A stretch of 64,000 nucleotides of DNA. Source: JAOTVV01 sp041602035. Lineage in GTDB: Bacteria > Gemmatimonadota > Gemmatimonadetes > Gemmatimonadales > GWC2-71-9. Every line of letters starts with the position of its first letter. Positions within the stretch are counted from its first letter, which is position 1. Under the pieces are notes generated by a model. It was not told the origin of the DNA, did no database searches, and saw nothing but the letters and a program-made list of their open reading frames with translations. The position numbers and the translations under genes are program-made. Of this stretch, positions 43,101 to 52,377 are shown piece by piece. Where the stretch lies: NCBI GenBank assembly GCA_041602035.1, contig JBFIHA010000002.1:124001-188000 (forward strand), given 5' to 3'.

Positions 43101-44467
43101 CCCTGCCCCAGGTTCAGGAAACCGTCGGGAGCTTCGATGCCGACTTCGGTGTCGAGGGCACATGGGAGCGGCCACGCCTGACTGGTCAGCTCGCGATCAG
43201 GAATGGTGGCGCCACGTTTCCGGGGCTCGGCGTGCGGCATGAGGCGATCGATGGCCGGCTCTCGCTCTCGGGTGACACGGTCTGGGTGGACGCCCTCTCG
43301 ATCCAGAGCGGCTCGGGGACCGCCAATGTCGGCGGGTACGTTCGCTTTGAAGAGCTGAGCAAACCGACTCTGGCCCTGAGCATCACCTCGGCCAACTTCC
43401 GTACCATTGATGTGCGGGGGTACCTCACGCTCGCGACCACGGCCAGAGTACGACTCGACGGGCCACTCTATCAAGCCCGACTGACCGGCAACGCCACCGC
43501 CACGCGCGGGGTGCTCTACTTCGCCGACCTCGTGACCAAGGAGATCATCAACCTCGAGGATTCGCTGTACGCCCAGTTCGTGGACACGGCCCTCGTGCGC
43601 CAACAAGGACTCGGTGCGGAGTTCCAGAGCCGATTCCTGGACAGCCTGCGGATCGATAGTCTCAGAGTGGACATGGGGCGCGACTTCTGGCTGCGTTCGA
43701 CCGAGGCCAACGTCCAGCTCGCCGGAAACGTGTTCGTCAGCAAGGTGCGACAGCAGTACCGACTCGACGGTGTGCTCGAAGCGCCGCGGGGCATCTATCG
43801 GTTGCAGCTGGGTCTCGGGACGAACAGGGACTTCACGGTGACACGGGGGCAGATTCGCTATCTCGGTACCTCGGATCTGAACGCGGACCTGGACATCGAC
43901 GCTCGGCACGTCGTGCGCGGGACGACGGGTGAAGACGTGAACGTGGACGTGCACATCGGCGGCACCCTGTACGATCCTCGGCTCACCTTGTCCAGTGATT
44001 TCCAGCCGCCACTGTCGGAGCCCGAGATCATCAACTACCTGGTGTTCGGCGCTCCGACCCTCCGGGAGGGCCCTGGGGGAGGGTTGGAATCGCGGCTGTT
44101 CGCCCAGTGGCTCACGACGGCGTTCACGGGACAACTCGAGTACGCGTTGATCTCGGACCTCGGCATCCCATTGGACTACCTTCAGATTCGGCCGACCACG
44201 ACGGTGAGCGGACTGAGCGGGGCCGAGGTCGCGGTCGGGAAGCAGTTTCAGGTGCTCGGCACGACCGCGTTCCTCACGGCCAGCCCCCGGTGGTGCCGGC
44301 GGCAGGCGACGTCCTTTGGTGTCGGGGCGAGCCTCGAGTTTCGATTGAGCCGGCAGTGGCTGATTGCGGCGAGCGTGGATCCGCTGACCAGCTGCGAAAA
44401 CCCGTCGGCGCAGTCCGCGGCGAACTACCAGTTCGGGGCCGACTTGTTCTGGGAGAAGCACTACTAG
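40133..44467 (+). CDS. tamB: TamB-family translocation/assembly protein (DUF490)
   Basis: This 1444-residue protein starts with an uncleaved N-terminal helix (SVALALAAAWIVGVTLGVAGA), then a long beta-helical rod of repeated short strands, as in AsmA-like bridge proteins. The C-terminal DUF490/TamB domain carries GGTLYDPRLTLSSDFQPPL and SEPEIINYLVFGAP, the hallmark end of the family. TamB spans the periplasm and is thought to carry phospholipids to the outer membrane with TamA. The ATG overlaps the tamA-like stop (TAATG). It is longer than E. coli TamB by about 185 residues. Confidence 0.95.
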   Translation: MARRLSVALALAAAWIVGVTLGVAGAALRTQSGRLALVAWVLDVANRAVVGTVEVGDVGGSFLRGLELRDVVVATEDGSPVLRAELVGIGYGVREFMRGRIVFGELRLSRPEITVVQTRSGAPFNFETLFPSDDRPDPTPGRLIAFGNVSITDGRIVVKTPVPNGAVPVREQEPGPDGPLQVRRFERLGAQLDYLRISSSRRDDPILVEIARLRTEVSDPVLSVWDLRGTARVWSDSLGLELARIELPHTEARLEGTVTWIAGSLGFALEGRASPAETDDLLGLVPALPAGLRGEARFETRTLGDDAIAFAGHNLDVRGREGGRMRGRLGMQVGPGERWAFRETTLELDDFDLDYVRGYLDTLPFVGRVTGRVSADGPAERLSLELNAAFRDLVVEGEPVSRARGSGIVSVSEDDFVFRGFTIRDADVSLATVERLVPAMLLRGRLAGSGTLTGPWLNATYEGGLRHRDAPLPESAATGRLTLDTRGETLGVWTELTFDSLRLEGLRSSFEGSDLAGAWQGTVALAGFVDSLAVTGRLEGDAGVLEVAGALFFLEDGSGSHRLDVRAERLDLGRLSPRFPSTVLSGSMIGSGGFATDEAHPFRAAVTLGRSSVQRIDLDTAAAVAVVAPTRVAFDTLTIEARALRIHAAGGVGLDTAARDTLLFTAVTDSIGIFEPVLERLLGPLEATEEAVARPSGTARAAGRVVGSISGFQVVADLDFAQLRRADAYVSHAGGVFTWVSATRSLGLDASIDSVGVGAVALGDVRVALHGQLEALGWQAQSRLGHGAWIGAGRVVRDSTSTELVFDSLGLSLASGPWFLDRGASIAMDDSGLTFTELVLRNRLGPGVVSVRGRWPFRGEGVLEGSIDGLQFGDVMVLAFRDPEEAAGELSGTFTLGGTARAPVLSLAANLRDVRYRNFSAPYTQGLFQYRDQRLRGDFELRELGVPILMVTAELPLDLALTGVDRRRLPGPVTVRARAEDVDLALLETTLPQVQETVGSFDADFGVEGTWERPRLTGQLAIRNGGATFPGLGVRHEAIDGRLSLSGDTVWVDALSIQSGSGTANVGGYVRFEELSKPTLALSITSANFRTIDVRGYLTLATTARVRLDGPLYQARLTGNATATRGVLYFADLVTKEIINLEDSLYAQFVDTALVRQQGLGAEFQSRFLDSLRIDSLRVDMGRDFWLRSTEANVQLAGNVFVSKVRQQYRLDGVLEAPRGIYRLQLGLGTNRDFTVTRGQIRYLGTSDLNADLDIDARHVVRGTTGEDVNVDVHIGGTLYDPRLTLSSDFQPPLSEPEIINYLVFGAPTLREGPGGGLESRLFAQWLTTAFTGQLEYALISDLGIPLDYLQIRPTTTVSGLSGAEVAVGKQFQVLGTTAFLTASPRWCRRQATSFGVGASLEFRLSRQWLIAASVDPLTSCENPSAQSAANYQFGADLFWEKHY

Positions 44468-45360
44468 TGGCACGCGCCCTCCTGATCTTTAATCCGGTCG
44501 CCGCTCGGGCGAACCTCAAAGTCGTGGACACGGTGGTCAAGGTGTTCAAGCGCGAGGGGTGGACGGCGGAGGTCGAGGGCACGTCGCGCATCGGGCATGC
44601 CAAGGACCTGGCGCGGGCGGGGGTCGATGCTGGCGTTGATCTCGTTGCCGTGTATGGCGGAGATGGCACGACGATGCAGGCCGTGGCTGGTATGGTCCAC
44701 TACGAGGTGCCGGTGGCGCTGATTCCCGGTGGAACCGGGAATCTCCTCGCCGGCAACCTGCGGCTGCCACGGCGGCCGGCCGCCGCCGCGCGCGTCGCGA
44801 TTCGGGGACGACCGCGGCCGATCGACCTTGGGATCCTCCCGAGGGACGACGGCCCGCACTATTTCGCTGTTGGCGCCGGCGCGGGATTCGACGCCGTGCT
44901 CATGGCCGAGACGACCGGGGCGGCCAAACGCCGCTGGCGTATGGCGGCATATGTCGCTACCGGTGTCGGAGCGATCGCGAGGCTCAAGGCGGTCCCTCAT
45001 CGGCTCACGGTCGATGGCACGCCGATCGACGCGGACGCGGCCATGGTGCTGGTTGCCAACTGCGGGGAGATCGTGCCGCCGTTTCTGCGCCTGCGGAAGG
45101 GCGTGGTCCCCGACGACGGCGTGTTCGACGTGTTCATCGTGAATGCCAAGACCGTCATGGAAGGCGCCCATGCGCTGTGGCGCTTGGCCAGCGGCCTGGC
45201 CGAAGACAATTTCCGTATCAAATTCGCCCGGGGTCGGGAGGTCATCGTCGAGCCGGAGGAGCCGTTACCGGTGCAGTACGATGGGGAAGCAGCCGGGTGG
45301 ACCCCGTTCACCGCCCGCATCGTGCCACACGCGATCAGTGTGATGGTGCCGCGGACCTAG
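44467..45360 (+). CDS. Diacylglycerol/lipid kinase (LCB5/DAGK family)
   Basis: The GTG at 44467 overlaps the tamB stop (TAGTG), giving 297 residues. ALLIFNPVAARANLKVVD is the family start, YGGDGTTMQAVAGM the nucleotide-binding GGDGT motif, and ALIPGGTGNLLAGNL the second loop. Members phosphorylate diacylglycerol or sphingoid bases. Coupling to a phospholipid-transport protein suggests a lipid substrate in the inner membrane. Confidence 0.92.
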   Translation: MARALLIFNPVAARANLKVVDTVVKVFKREGWTAEVEGTSRIGHAKDLARAGVDAGVDLVAVYGGDGTTMQAVAGMVHYEVPVALIPGGTGNLLAGNLRLPRRPAAAARVAIRGRPRPIDLGILPRDDGPHYFAVGAGAGFDAVLMAETTGAAKRRWRMAAYVATGVGAIARLKAVPHRLTVDGTPIDADAAMVLVANCGEIVPPFLRLRKGVVPDDGVFDVFIVNAKTVMEGAHALWRLASGLAEDNFRIKFARGREVIVEPEEPLPVQYDGEAAGWTPFTARIVPHAISVMVPRT

Positions 45361-45372
45361 TGGGGAGTCATC

Positions 45373-45555
45373 ATGGGTCAAGAAACCGATATCATGGTCT
45401 GTCGCGCCTGTGGCAACGAGGAGCGCGCCTCCGAAGGGTACCCGTGTGCTGAATGCGGCGCATTCATCTGCGTCATCTGCAACATGCGTGGGGTGACGCT
45501 GTGCAAGACCTGCCAAGGCAGCGCGGGGGGCGGGAAGATGCCGGGCAATGGGTAG
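45373..45555 (+). CDS. Small zinc-binding protein with four CxxC motifs
   Basis: This 60-residue protein has eight cysteines in four CxxC pairs (10/13, 25/28, 33/36, 44/47), enough for two zinc sites in cross-brace or ribbon form. The N- and C-termini are polar and probably disordered. No function is known. It starts 12 nt after the lipid kinase and its stop overlaps the next gene, so it is part of the operon. It is short enough to be missed by many gene finders. Confidence 0.75.
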   Translation: MGQETDIMVCRACGNEERASEGYPCAECGAFICVICNMRGVTLCKTCQGSAGGGKMPGNG

Positions 45556-46255
45556 CGTGTATCGCAAGTTGGTGCTGTTCGACATCGACGGCACGCTGCT
45601 GTGGTCGGCGGGGGCGGGCCGGTCCGCCATCGGTCGGGCACTCATGGACGAGATGGGTGCCACCGGCCCGATCGACGGCTACCGATTCGACGGCAAGACG
45701 GATCCGCAAATCGTCGTCGAGCTGATGACGGCGGCCGGCCACCCCGACGCCGAGAGCGAGGCCCGGATATCGGCCGTGTGTCGCCGGTACCTCGAGTTGC
45801 TGAAGGTCGAGCTGAGCAGCCGCAAGACCGGTATCCGTCTCTATCCGGGAATCGCCACCCTGCTCGCCACCATGGAACAGCGGCACGACGGCCTATTGGG
45901 TCTCTTGACTGGCAACCTGGCACTGGGAGCGGAGTTGAAGCTCACCGCGGCTGGCGTGGATCCTGGACGGTTCCGGGTCGGAGCCTACGGATCCGATTCG
46001 GCGGTGCGGGCGGAGTTGCCCGCCATCGCCGCGGCCCGAGCCGCGCCAATCATGGGTCGGGTGCCGCAGGGTAGGGACATCGTGATCATCGGCGACACGC
46101 CGGCGGACATGACATGTGGCCAGGGAGTCGGCGCCCGCGCGCTCGGCGTCGCCACCGGTCGCCATTCGGTGGTTGACCTGCTCGCGGCGGGGGCCGATGT
46201 CGCCTTCGAGGATCTTAGTCAGACCGACGCGGTCATCGACGCCGTCTACGCGTGA
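45548..46255 (+). CDS. HAD-family hydrolase (phosphoglycolate-phosphatase-like)
   Basis: This 235-residue protein has HAD motif I LVLFDIDGTLLWS, motif II LLTGN and motif IV VIIGDTPADMTCG, with an alpha-helical cap. The nearest known type is phosphoglycolate phosphatase, but substrate prediction in HADs is poor. It overlaps the zinc-protein stop by 8 nt and the next gene by 4 nt. A phosphatidate-type role in this lipid cluster is possible but unsupported. Confidence 0.88.
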   Translation: MGSVYRKLVLFDIDGTLLWSAGAGRSAIGRALMDEMGATGPIDGYRFDGKTDPQIVVELMTAAGHPDAESEARISAVCRRYLELLKVELSSRKTGIRLYPGIATLLATMEQRHDGLLGLLTGNLALGAELKLTAAGVDPGRFRVGAYGSDSAVRAELPAIAAARAAPIMGRVPQGRDIVIIGDTPADMTCGQGVGARALGVATGRHSVVDLLAAGADVAFEDLSQTDAVIDAVYA

Positions 46256-46989
46256 CCATCTCGAGAGCACTCCTACCCCTTCGCATCCCGGAACTGGGCC
46301 CCCACTTGGGAAAGCTCGTGACCGGCACGGGGCGCACTCCCGGAGGCCTGCGGCTGGACGCCGTGCGCGTACGTCTCGTCACCCGCCTGTTCGAGCGCGC
46401 TGGAGAGTCGAGACGGCTTGCCGCGAGGGAGCAGCGCCAGGAGTCTGTCGCCGCTATCGGCCGGGCCGCCTGGCTGGAGGCATGGGAGGAGGCGGTAGCG
46501 GCTGCGACAGAGCTGCTCGTCGAACGCGCTGCCCGACGCCTCCAGGCTGAGGCACAGGCCGTGCGGATGCCACGCCGTCGCCGCCGTCGCCTTGCACCGG
46601 GAGCGGTGGATCGGCACGCCGTGCGTGGTCGACTGGGCTCGGGTGGTGCGGCCCTCGTGGCGGCGCTCGACGCGGTGGAGCGCGACGGCGCCGGCGTCGT
46701 CGCAGCCACCGGTGCCGAACCGACCGCCCTCACCGCGTGGCAGGAGGCTCTGACCACCGCGGGCCGCCGGCTCGAGGCCGCCTGGCTCGCGCTGGAGGAG
46801 ACGATCGACGTCGAGTCGGCTCGGTGGGAGCTCGTCGCGTCCGACGTGGCGCGGTGGCGCCATTCGCTCTGGCCAGTGGTGCTCGTCGGGGTGGTCGCGC
46901 TCGCCGGAGCAACGTGGTTCGGGCTCGTCCTCGGCGGGTACGTGCCGTCCCCGGACTGGCTCACGACGCTGTGGCAGCAGGTGTTTTGA
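46252..46989 (+). CDS. Unknown Arg/Ala-rich membrane-anchored protein
   Basis: I do not recognise this 245-residue protein. It is Ala/Arg/Glu-rich and helical, with a stretch of six arginines (MPRRRRRRLAP, about residues 105-115). A single membrane helix lies near the C-terminus (LWPVVLVGVVALAGATWFGL, about 210-230), with about 15 residues beyond it. This is a tail-anchored topology with a large cytoplasmic domain. Its GTG start overlaps the HAD stop (GTGA) and acpS starts 2 nt after its stop. Confidence 0.75.
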   Translation: MTISRALLPLRIPELGPHLGKLVTGTGRTPGGLRLDAVRVRLVTRLFERAGESRRLAAREQRQESVAAIGRAAWLEAWEEAVAAATELLVERAARRLQAEAQAVRMPRRRRRRLAPGAVDRHAVRGRLGSGGAALVAALDAVERDGAGVVAATGAEPTALTAWQEALTTAGRRLEAAWLALEETIDVESARWELVASDVARWRHSLWPVVLVGVVALAGATWFGLVLGGYVPSPDWLTTLWQQVF

Positions 46990-46991
46990 GC

Positions 46992-47375
46992 GTGACGGTC
47001 CTCGGTCTTGGCATCGATCTCGTCGACGTGTCCCGTGTGCAACGACTGCTCGAGCGATACGGTGACCGCGCGCTTGAACGACTGCTGACGCGGGAGGAAC
47101 GCACGTACTGCACGACGCGCGCGGTCCCCGCCATTCACATCGCGGCTCGCCTCGCCGCAAAGGAGGCCGCGTTCAAGGCGTTGGCCGGCGAGGCCGACGC
47201 ACGGCGGATCTGGTGGACGGAGCTCGAGGTGCGGCGCGAGGCTGATGGCCGGCCCAGCCTTCACCTGCACGGCAAGGCGCGGGCACGTGGGGAGCGGCTC
47301 GGCGTCCGTTCATCCATGGTGTCGCTCACCCACGAGCATGGTCACGCCGCAGCGGTCGTGATTCTGCTCGGGTAG
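46992..47375 (+). CDS. acpS: Holo-[acyl-carrier-protein] synthase
   Basis: From the GTG at 46992 the protein has 127 residues, the normal size of AcpS. LGLGIDLVDVSRVQRLLERY and AARLAAKEAAFKALAG (WxxKEAxxK region), with the late SLTHEHGHAAAVVI, are the family marks. It moves phosphopantetheine from CoA to acyl-carrier protein for fatty-acid synthesis. It fits the lipid theme of this cluster. Confidence 0.95.
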   Translation: MTVLGLGIDLVDVSRVQRLLERYGDRALERLLTREERTYCTTRAVPAIHIAARLAAKEAAFKALAGEADARRIWWTELEVRREADGRPSLHLHGKARARGERLGVRSSMVSLTHEHGHAAAVVILLG

Positions 47376-47435
47376 CGCCCGCTCGAGCGCGCTCGCCAGT
47401 CGGTCGTCGCCGCAAAGCGACGGACCGCGATCGGC

Positions 47436-48350
47436 TTGCTACCGGTGTTTGGCGCGCGCACTATTGAGTACCCGAACGAGCGAGGCACCATCCGCCGCGA
47501 TTTCCTCCCCATCGTCCGGCGCGCCCTCGAGGGCCGCTACGTGGTCGATCGCGAGATCGCACGCGGCGGTGCGGCCCGGGTATTTCTGGCCCACGACAAG
47601 GATCAGCGGCGCGTCGCTCTCAAGGTTCTCCATCCACAGCTGGCCGTGTCCGTCGCCGCCGATCGGTTTCTGCGGGAGATCTCGATCCTCTCCGACATCG
47701 AGCACCCAAACATCGGGAAACTGATCGACTGTGGCGAGAACGACTGGCTGATCTACTATGTCATGCCATTCATTGACGGACCCAACCTGAAGGAGCACCT
47801 CACGCGGGTCCGCAAGGCATCCATCTCCGATACGCAGCACATCGCGGATGACGTGCTCGACGCGCTTGAGTACGCGCATGCCAAAGGGATCGTGCATCGC
47901 GACGTCAAGCCGGAGAACATCATGCTGACGTCCCGCGGGGCCGTGCTCCTCGATTTCGGGATCGCGCGTGCCATCCTACAGGCTGGGACGGATCGCATCA
48001 CCCGGTCCGGATTCGCCGTCGGTACGTCCTGTTATATGAGCCCCGAGCAGGTGCAGGGAAAGCTCGACATCGACGAACGCAGCGATTTCTACTCGCTCGG
48101 CTGTGTGCTGTTCGAGTGTCTCTCCGGGCGGCCGCCGCATACGGCCCAGCGGGAGGAGTTGGTGTTGCGGATGCATCTCGAGGCGACGGCGCCCGACGTG
48201 CGCGACTTCCGAAGCGACACGCCCGAGCCGCTGGCCCAGGTCATTGCCAAGGCGCTGCACAATACGCCGGCCGACCGCTGGCAGTCGGCGGCGGAGATGC
48301 GGGCGGCGCTCGCCAAGGCGCCCACCGCCGAGGAGGCTACGGACCCCTAG
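47436..48350 (+). CDS. Serine/threonine protein kinase (Pkn type)
   Basis: This 304-residue protein is a Hanks-type kinase without a membrane or extracellular part. YVVDREIARGGAARVFLA is the glycine loop (one Gly short of GxGxxG), VALKVLHP has the ATP lysine, IVHRDVKPENIML the catalytic loop, LLDFGIARA the DFG segment and GTSCYMSPEQVQG the P+1 region. The C-terminal part is helical. The start is uncertain: TTG 47436 gives this length, but a nearby start just before DFLPIVRRALEGRY is also possible. The stop shares a palindromic CTAG with the lgt stop. Confidence 0.88.
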   Translation: MLPVFGARTIEYPNERGTIRRDFLPIVRRALEGRYVVDREIARGGAARVFLAHDKDQRRVALKVLHPQLAVSVAADRFLREISILSDIEHPNIGKLIDCGENDWLIYYVMPFIDGPNLKEHLTRVRKASISDTQHIADDVLDALEYAHAKGIVHRDVKPENIMLTSRGAVLLDFGIARAILQAGTDRITRSGFAVGTSCYMSPEQVQGKLDIDERSDFYSLGCVLFECLSGRPPHTAQREELVLRMHLEATAPDVRDFRSDTPEPLAQVIAKALHNTPADRWQSAAEMRAALAKAPTAEEATDP

Positions 48351-49188
48351 CCTTTTGCCTTTGCGCCCGGCGGCGTCAGTGCGTCGACGCGCGCCAAGTC
48401 GACGGCGGGTTTGTTCTGGAAGTACGCTGCCAGGATCGCGCCCACCGCCACGGCGGCGAGGCTCGTCAGTTGGGCGAGGGTAAACGTGCCGAAGAACCGG
48501 TCGTCCTTGGCCCGAATGAACTCGACCAGAAACCGCTCCGTGCCGGCGAGCATCAGGTACAGCCCGAACAGCCAGCCTGTCCCGCGGGGAGAGCGGCGGA
48601 GCCGCCACAAGATCCAGAACGCCAACACCAAGGCCGCGGCTTCGTAGAGCTGGGTGGGGTGCACCGCCAGCACGTCGAAGGGATTGGCGCCGTCGGGGAC
48701 CTCCACTCCCCAGGCCGCGAGGTTCTGCGCCGTCGAGGGCGGCAGGCCCTCCGGGAACCTCATGCCCCAGGGCAGTGACGTTGGCACGCCGTAATCGTCC
48801 TGTACCAGGAAGCAGCCCACGCGTCCAAGTGCCTGACCGACGGCCAGGGCCGGAGCTGCCAGCTCGAGCGTGAAGCGCATCGGCACACGGCGCCACCACC
48901 CGCTGAGCAGCACGGCGGCCGCACCGCCCAAAAGACCCCCGTACCAGACCAATCCAGCTCGTTCGAGCAGGGTCCGCGGACCGTAGAGCCCCGCATACCA
49001 GAGTTTCGCTCCCACCAAACCGCCAATTACGGCGGCCACCACGATGTCCCACGCGTAGTGTTCGTTTCGGTCGAGTTCCCGCAGGCGCTGCTGCATGACC
49101 CAGCCGGCCATGAAGAACCCCATCATGACCATGATGCCGAACCCGGTGATCTCGAGCGGACCGAGCCGGATGACGAACGGATAGACGG

Positions 49189-49192
<4 letters not shown>
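48347..49192 (-). CDS. lgt: Prolipoprotein diacylglyceryl transferase
   Basis: From the ATG at 49192 (ATGA overlap with tsaD) the protein has 281 residues and about seven membrane helices. VWYGGLLGGAAAVLLSG, GRVGCFLVQDDYGVP and AVHPTQLYEA (with the conserved His) are Lgt signatures. It attaches diacylglycerol to prolipoprotein cysteines; several lipoproteins are encoded in this window. It is the last gene of the long minus-strand run. Confidence 0.95.
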
Positions 49193-50227
<1,035 letters not shown>

Positions 50228-50235
<8 letters not shown>

Positions 50236-51172
50236 GGAGGCCTCGGCGGACCACGACGGAGTCCGGGGTGACCCAGGCGGTCACGCCGCGCGGCGCCGTC
50301 ACCTCGAGCCCGACGATGGTCTCGCGGGCCGTGCCCTGGAGCCGTGCCCGCACCCGCACGCTGTCGCGCGTGAGCGCCGGCAGCCGAATGCGCCTTCCAC
50401 GGATGGTCACGCTCACCAAGCGCGGATCGCTCACCCAGCCACCCGGTGGGCTCGCGTCGATCACTACGGGGATCCCCATCAGCACCTTTTCCGCGAACCC
50501 GCCGACATCCGCTTCGACGAGCACGTCGGAATGCGACAGCCGCAGGCCCTCGAGGCCCGCGGTGTCGATCGTCAGCCGTTGGCTCACGGGGCTCGTCAAC
50601 CCGCGCAATTCCAGTGATTCCGTGACCACGGAGTCCACGTCCGCCACGAGCAGCTCCGGTCCACGGATTACGATGGTGCCGGGCGTGACGAGGACGCGGC
50701 CGAACAGCTGGTACCCGGAATCCGGCTCGAGCGCCACCCGGGCGATGACCGGGACGGTACGCTGCGCCACGTCGTCCAGCAGGACGGTGACCGTCCGCGG
50801 CTCGATCTGCTGCGCCTTGACGGCCGCCCCTTCGACCGTGCCAAGATCTGCGACGCTGAGCTGGACCTGGAACTCAGAGCCCGAAATGCTATCCGGCAGC
50901 GTCTTGCGAATCACGGGCGGCTGTCCGTAGAGCTTGATCAGTTCGCGGGCCGTTCCCGTGTACAGGGCTTGGACCGGAGGGTGCTCGCTGCTCACGATCG
51001 ACCGCCCAGCCGGCGGCTCCAACTCCAACCGAACCGGTACGAGCTGGGTGGACGGTTCCTCGGCCGCGACGGCCGCCCACAGAATCGCCGCGAGGACCAG
51101 CGCGGTGACCTTGATCGGCCAGTTGTCGAGCAGGCTGGAGCGAAGCTTACTGAGCGCGGTCTGCCACTGCAT
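50228..51172 (-). CDS. YbbR/CdaR-domain protein
   Basis: This 314-residue protein has an N-terminal membrane helix (WPIKVTALVLAAILWAAVAAE) and YbbR repeats outside it: VPVRLELEPPAGRSIV, VIARVALEPDSGYQLFG, and VTIRGRRIRLPAL. YbbR proteins often control the c-di-AMP cyclase CdaA, but no cdaA is beside it here. It overlaps the tlpA stop by about 26 nt. Confidence 0.85.
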
Positions 51173-51707
51173 TGGGCGCGCCGAGAAGCCGGCTCATGAG
51201 CTGGACTTGGGTGGGGTGATCCCATTCGGCGGGACCGATGACCTTCTTCACGATCACGCCGTTTCGGTCGATGATAAAGCTCTCTGGCACACCCGTCGTC
51301 TGGTAAATCCGCTCGATCCGGCCCGAGCGGTCGTGCAGGATGTCGAATGTCAATGCTCGGGCCGTGACCCACTCGCGGACGTTCTCTGATCCTGCAGCGT
51401 CGACGCTGACCGCCACGACCCGCAGGCCGGCATCGCGGAGCTCGTCGTAGAGACGCTGCATGGAGGGCATCTCCGTCACGCACGGCAGGCACCATGTTGC
51501 CCAGACGTTGAGGAGGACCACCTCCCCACGGTAGCTGCGGAACATCACCGTATCGCCACTCATGACGTCCACTGCCCTGAAATTGGGTGCCTCGCTTTCC
51601 ACGCCGACCGGCTGCAGCGATGGGGTGAGCATCAGCCCGCCGATCAAGCCGGCACCGAGAATCCCGACGATGGCAAGCACGAAGATCCATTGACCGCGTT
51701 GCGTCAT
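51147..51707 (-). CDS. TlpA/ResA-like thiol-disulfide oxidoreductase
   Basis: This 186-residue protein has an N-terminal membrane anchor (IFVLAIVGILGAGLIGGLML) and a thioredoxin domain with WCLPC in VWATWCLPCVTEM. EAPNFRAVDVMSGDTVMF and GVPESFIIDRNGVI, with the cis-Pro loop, complete the ResA-like pattern. It is probably a periplasmic reductase used in cytochrome c or disulfide handling. It starts 2 nt from the rpe stop. Confidence 0.92.
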   Translation of the reverse strand: MTQRGQWIFVLAIVGILGAGLIGGLMLTPSLQPVGVESEAPNFRAVDVMSGDTVMFRSYRGEVVLLNVWATWCLPCVTEMPSMQRLYDELRDAGLRVVAVSVDAAGSENVREWVTARALTFDILHDRSGRIERIYQTTGVPESFIIDRNGVIVKKVIGPAEWDHPTQVQLMSRLLGAPNAVADRAQ

Positions 51708-51708
51708 G

Positions 51709-52377
51709 TCACGTCACCGTCAAACAGCGTTTGCGTAGTTCCCGGACCTCCCGTGCCGGATTGTCCGCGGCGAAGATAGCCGACCCCGCCACGAAGGTGT
51801 CGGCCCCAGCCGACCGAGCGGCGAAAATCGTCTCGCTCGAGATCCCGCCATCCACCTCGAGGTGCGCCGCACTCCCCTGCTCGTCCAGCAGACTCCGCGC
51901 CCGTCCGATCTTGGCCAGCGACGCGGGTATGAACTCCTGGGCGGCGTATCCCGGGTTCACCGTCATCAGCAGCAACAGGTCCAGATCGTCGAGGACCTCC
52001 GCTGCCAGACTGAGTGGCGTTCCGGGGTTCAACGCGAGCCCCGCGAGCATACCGCGCTGGCGCACGGCCTCGAGCTGCCGTTGAACGTGGCGCGTCGCCT
52101 CCGGATGAAAGGTAAACACGGACGCGCCGACATCGGCAAACGCCTCGATAAAACTCTCCGGTCGCTCGACCATCAGGTGCACGTCCACCGGCAACGTCGT
52201 CGCCCGTCGCACGGCAGCAATCATGCCCGCGCCAAAGGTCAGATTCGGCACGAAGTGCCCATCCATTACGTCCACATGGATCCAGTCGGCGCCGGCGTCC
52301 TCGACGAGCCGGATCTGCTCGTCGAGTCGCAGCAGGTCGGCACTGAGCACGCTCGGCGCAATCCGGATGCCACTCAC
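51709..52377 (-). CDS. rpe: Ribulose-phosphate 3-epimerase
   Basis: The GTG at 52377 overlaps the PASTA-gene stop, giving 222 residues. IAPSVLSADLLRLDEQI is the start motif, DWIHVDVMDGHFVPNLTFG the metal/active-site strand, LLMTVNPGYAAQEFIP and LEVDGGISSETIF the later phosphate and metal sites. It interconverts ribulose- and xylulose-5-phosphate in the pentose phosphate pathway. Confidence 0.96.
   Translation of the reverse strand: MSGIRIAPSVLSADLLRLDEQIRLVEDAGADWIHVDVMDGHFVPNLTFGAGMIAAVRRATTLPVDVHLMVERPESFIEAFADVGASVFTFHPEATRHVQRQLEAVRQRGMLAGLALNPGTPLSLAAEVLDDLDLLLLMTVNPGYAAQEFIPASLAKIGRARSLLDEQGSAAHLEVDGGISSETIFAARSAGADTFVAGSAIFAADNPAREVRELRKRCLTVT

Noticed and set aside
42851..44473. 540-codon minus-strand frame opposite tamB
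   Set aside because: Shadow of a real gene in GC-rich DNA; no domain or ribosome site.
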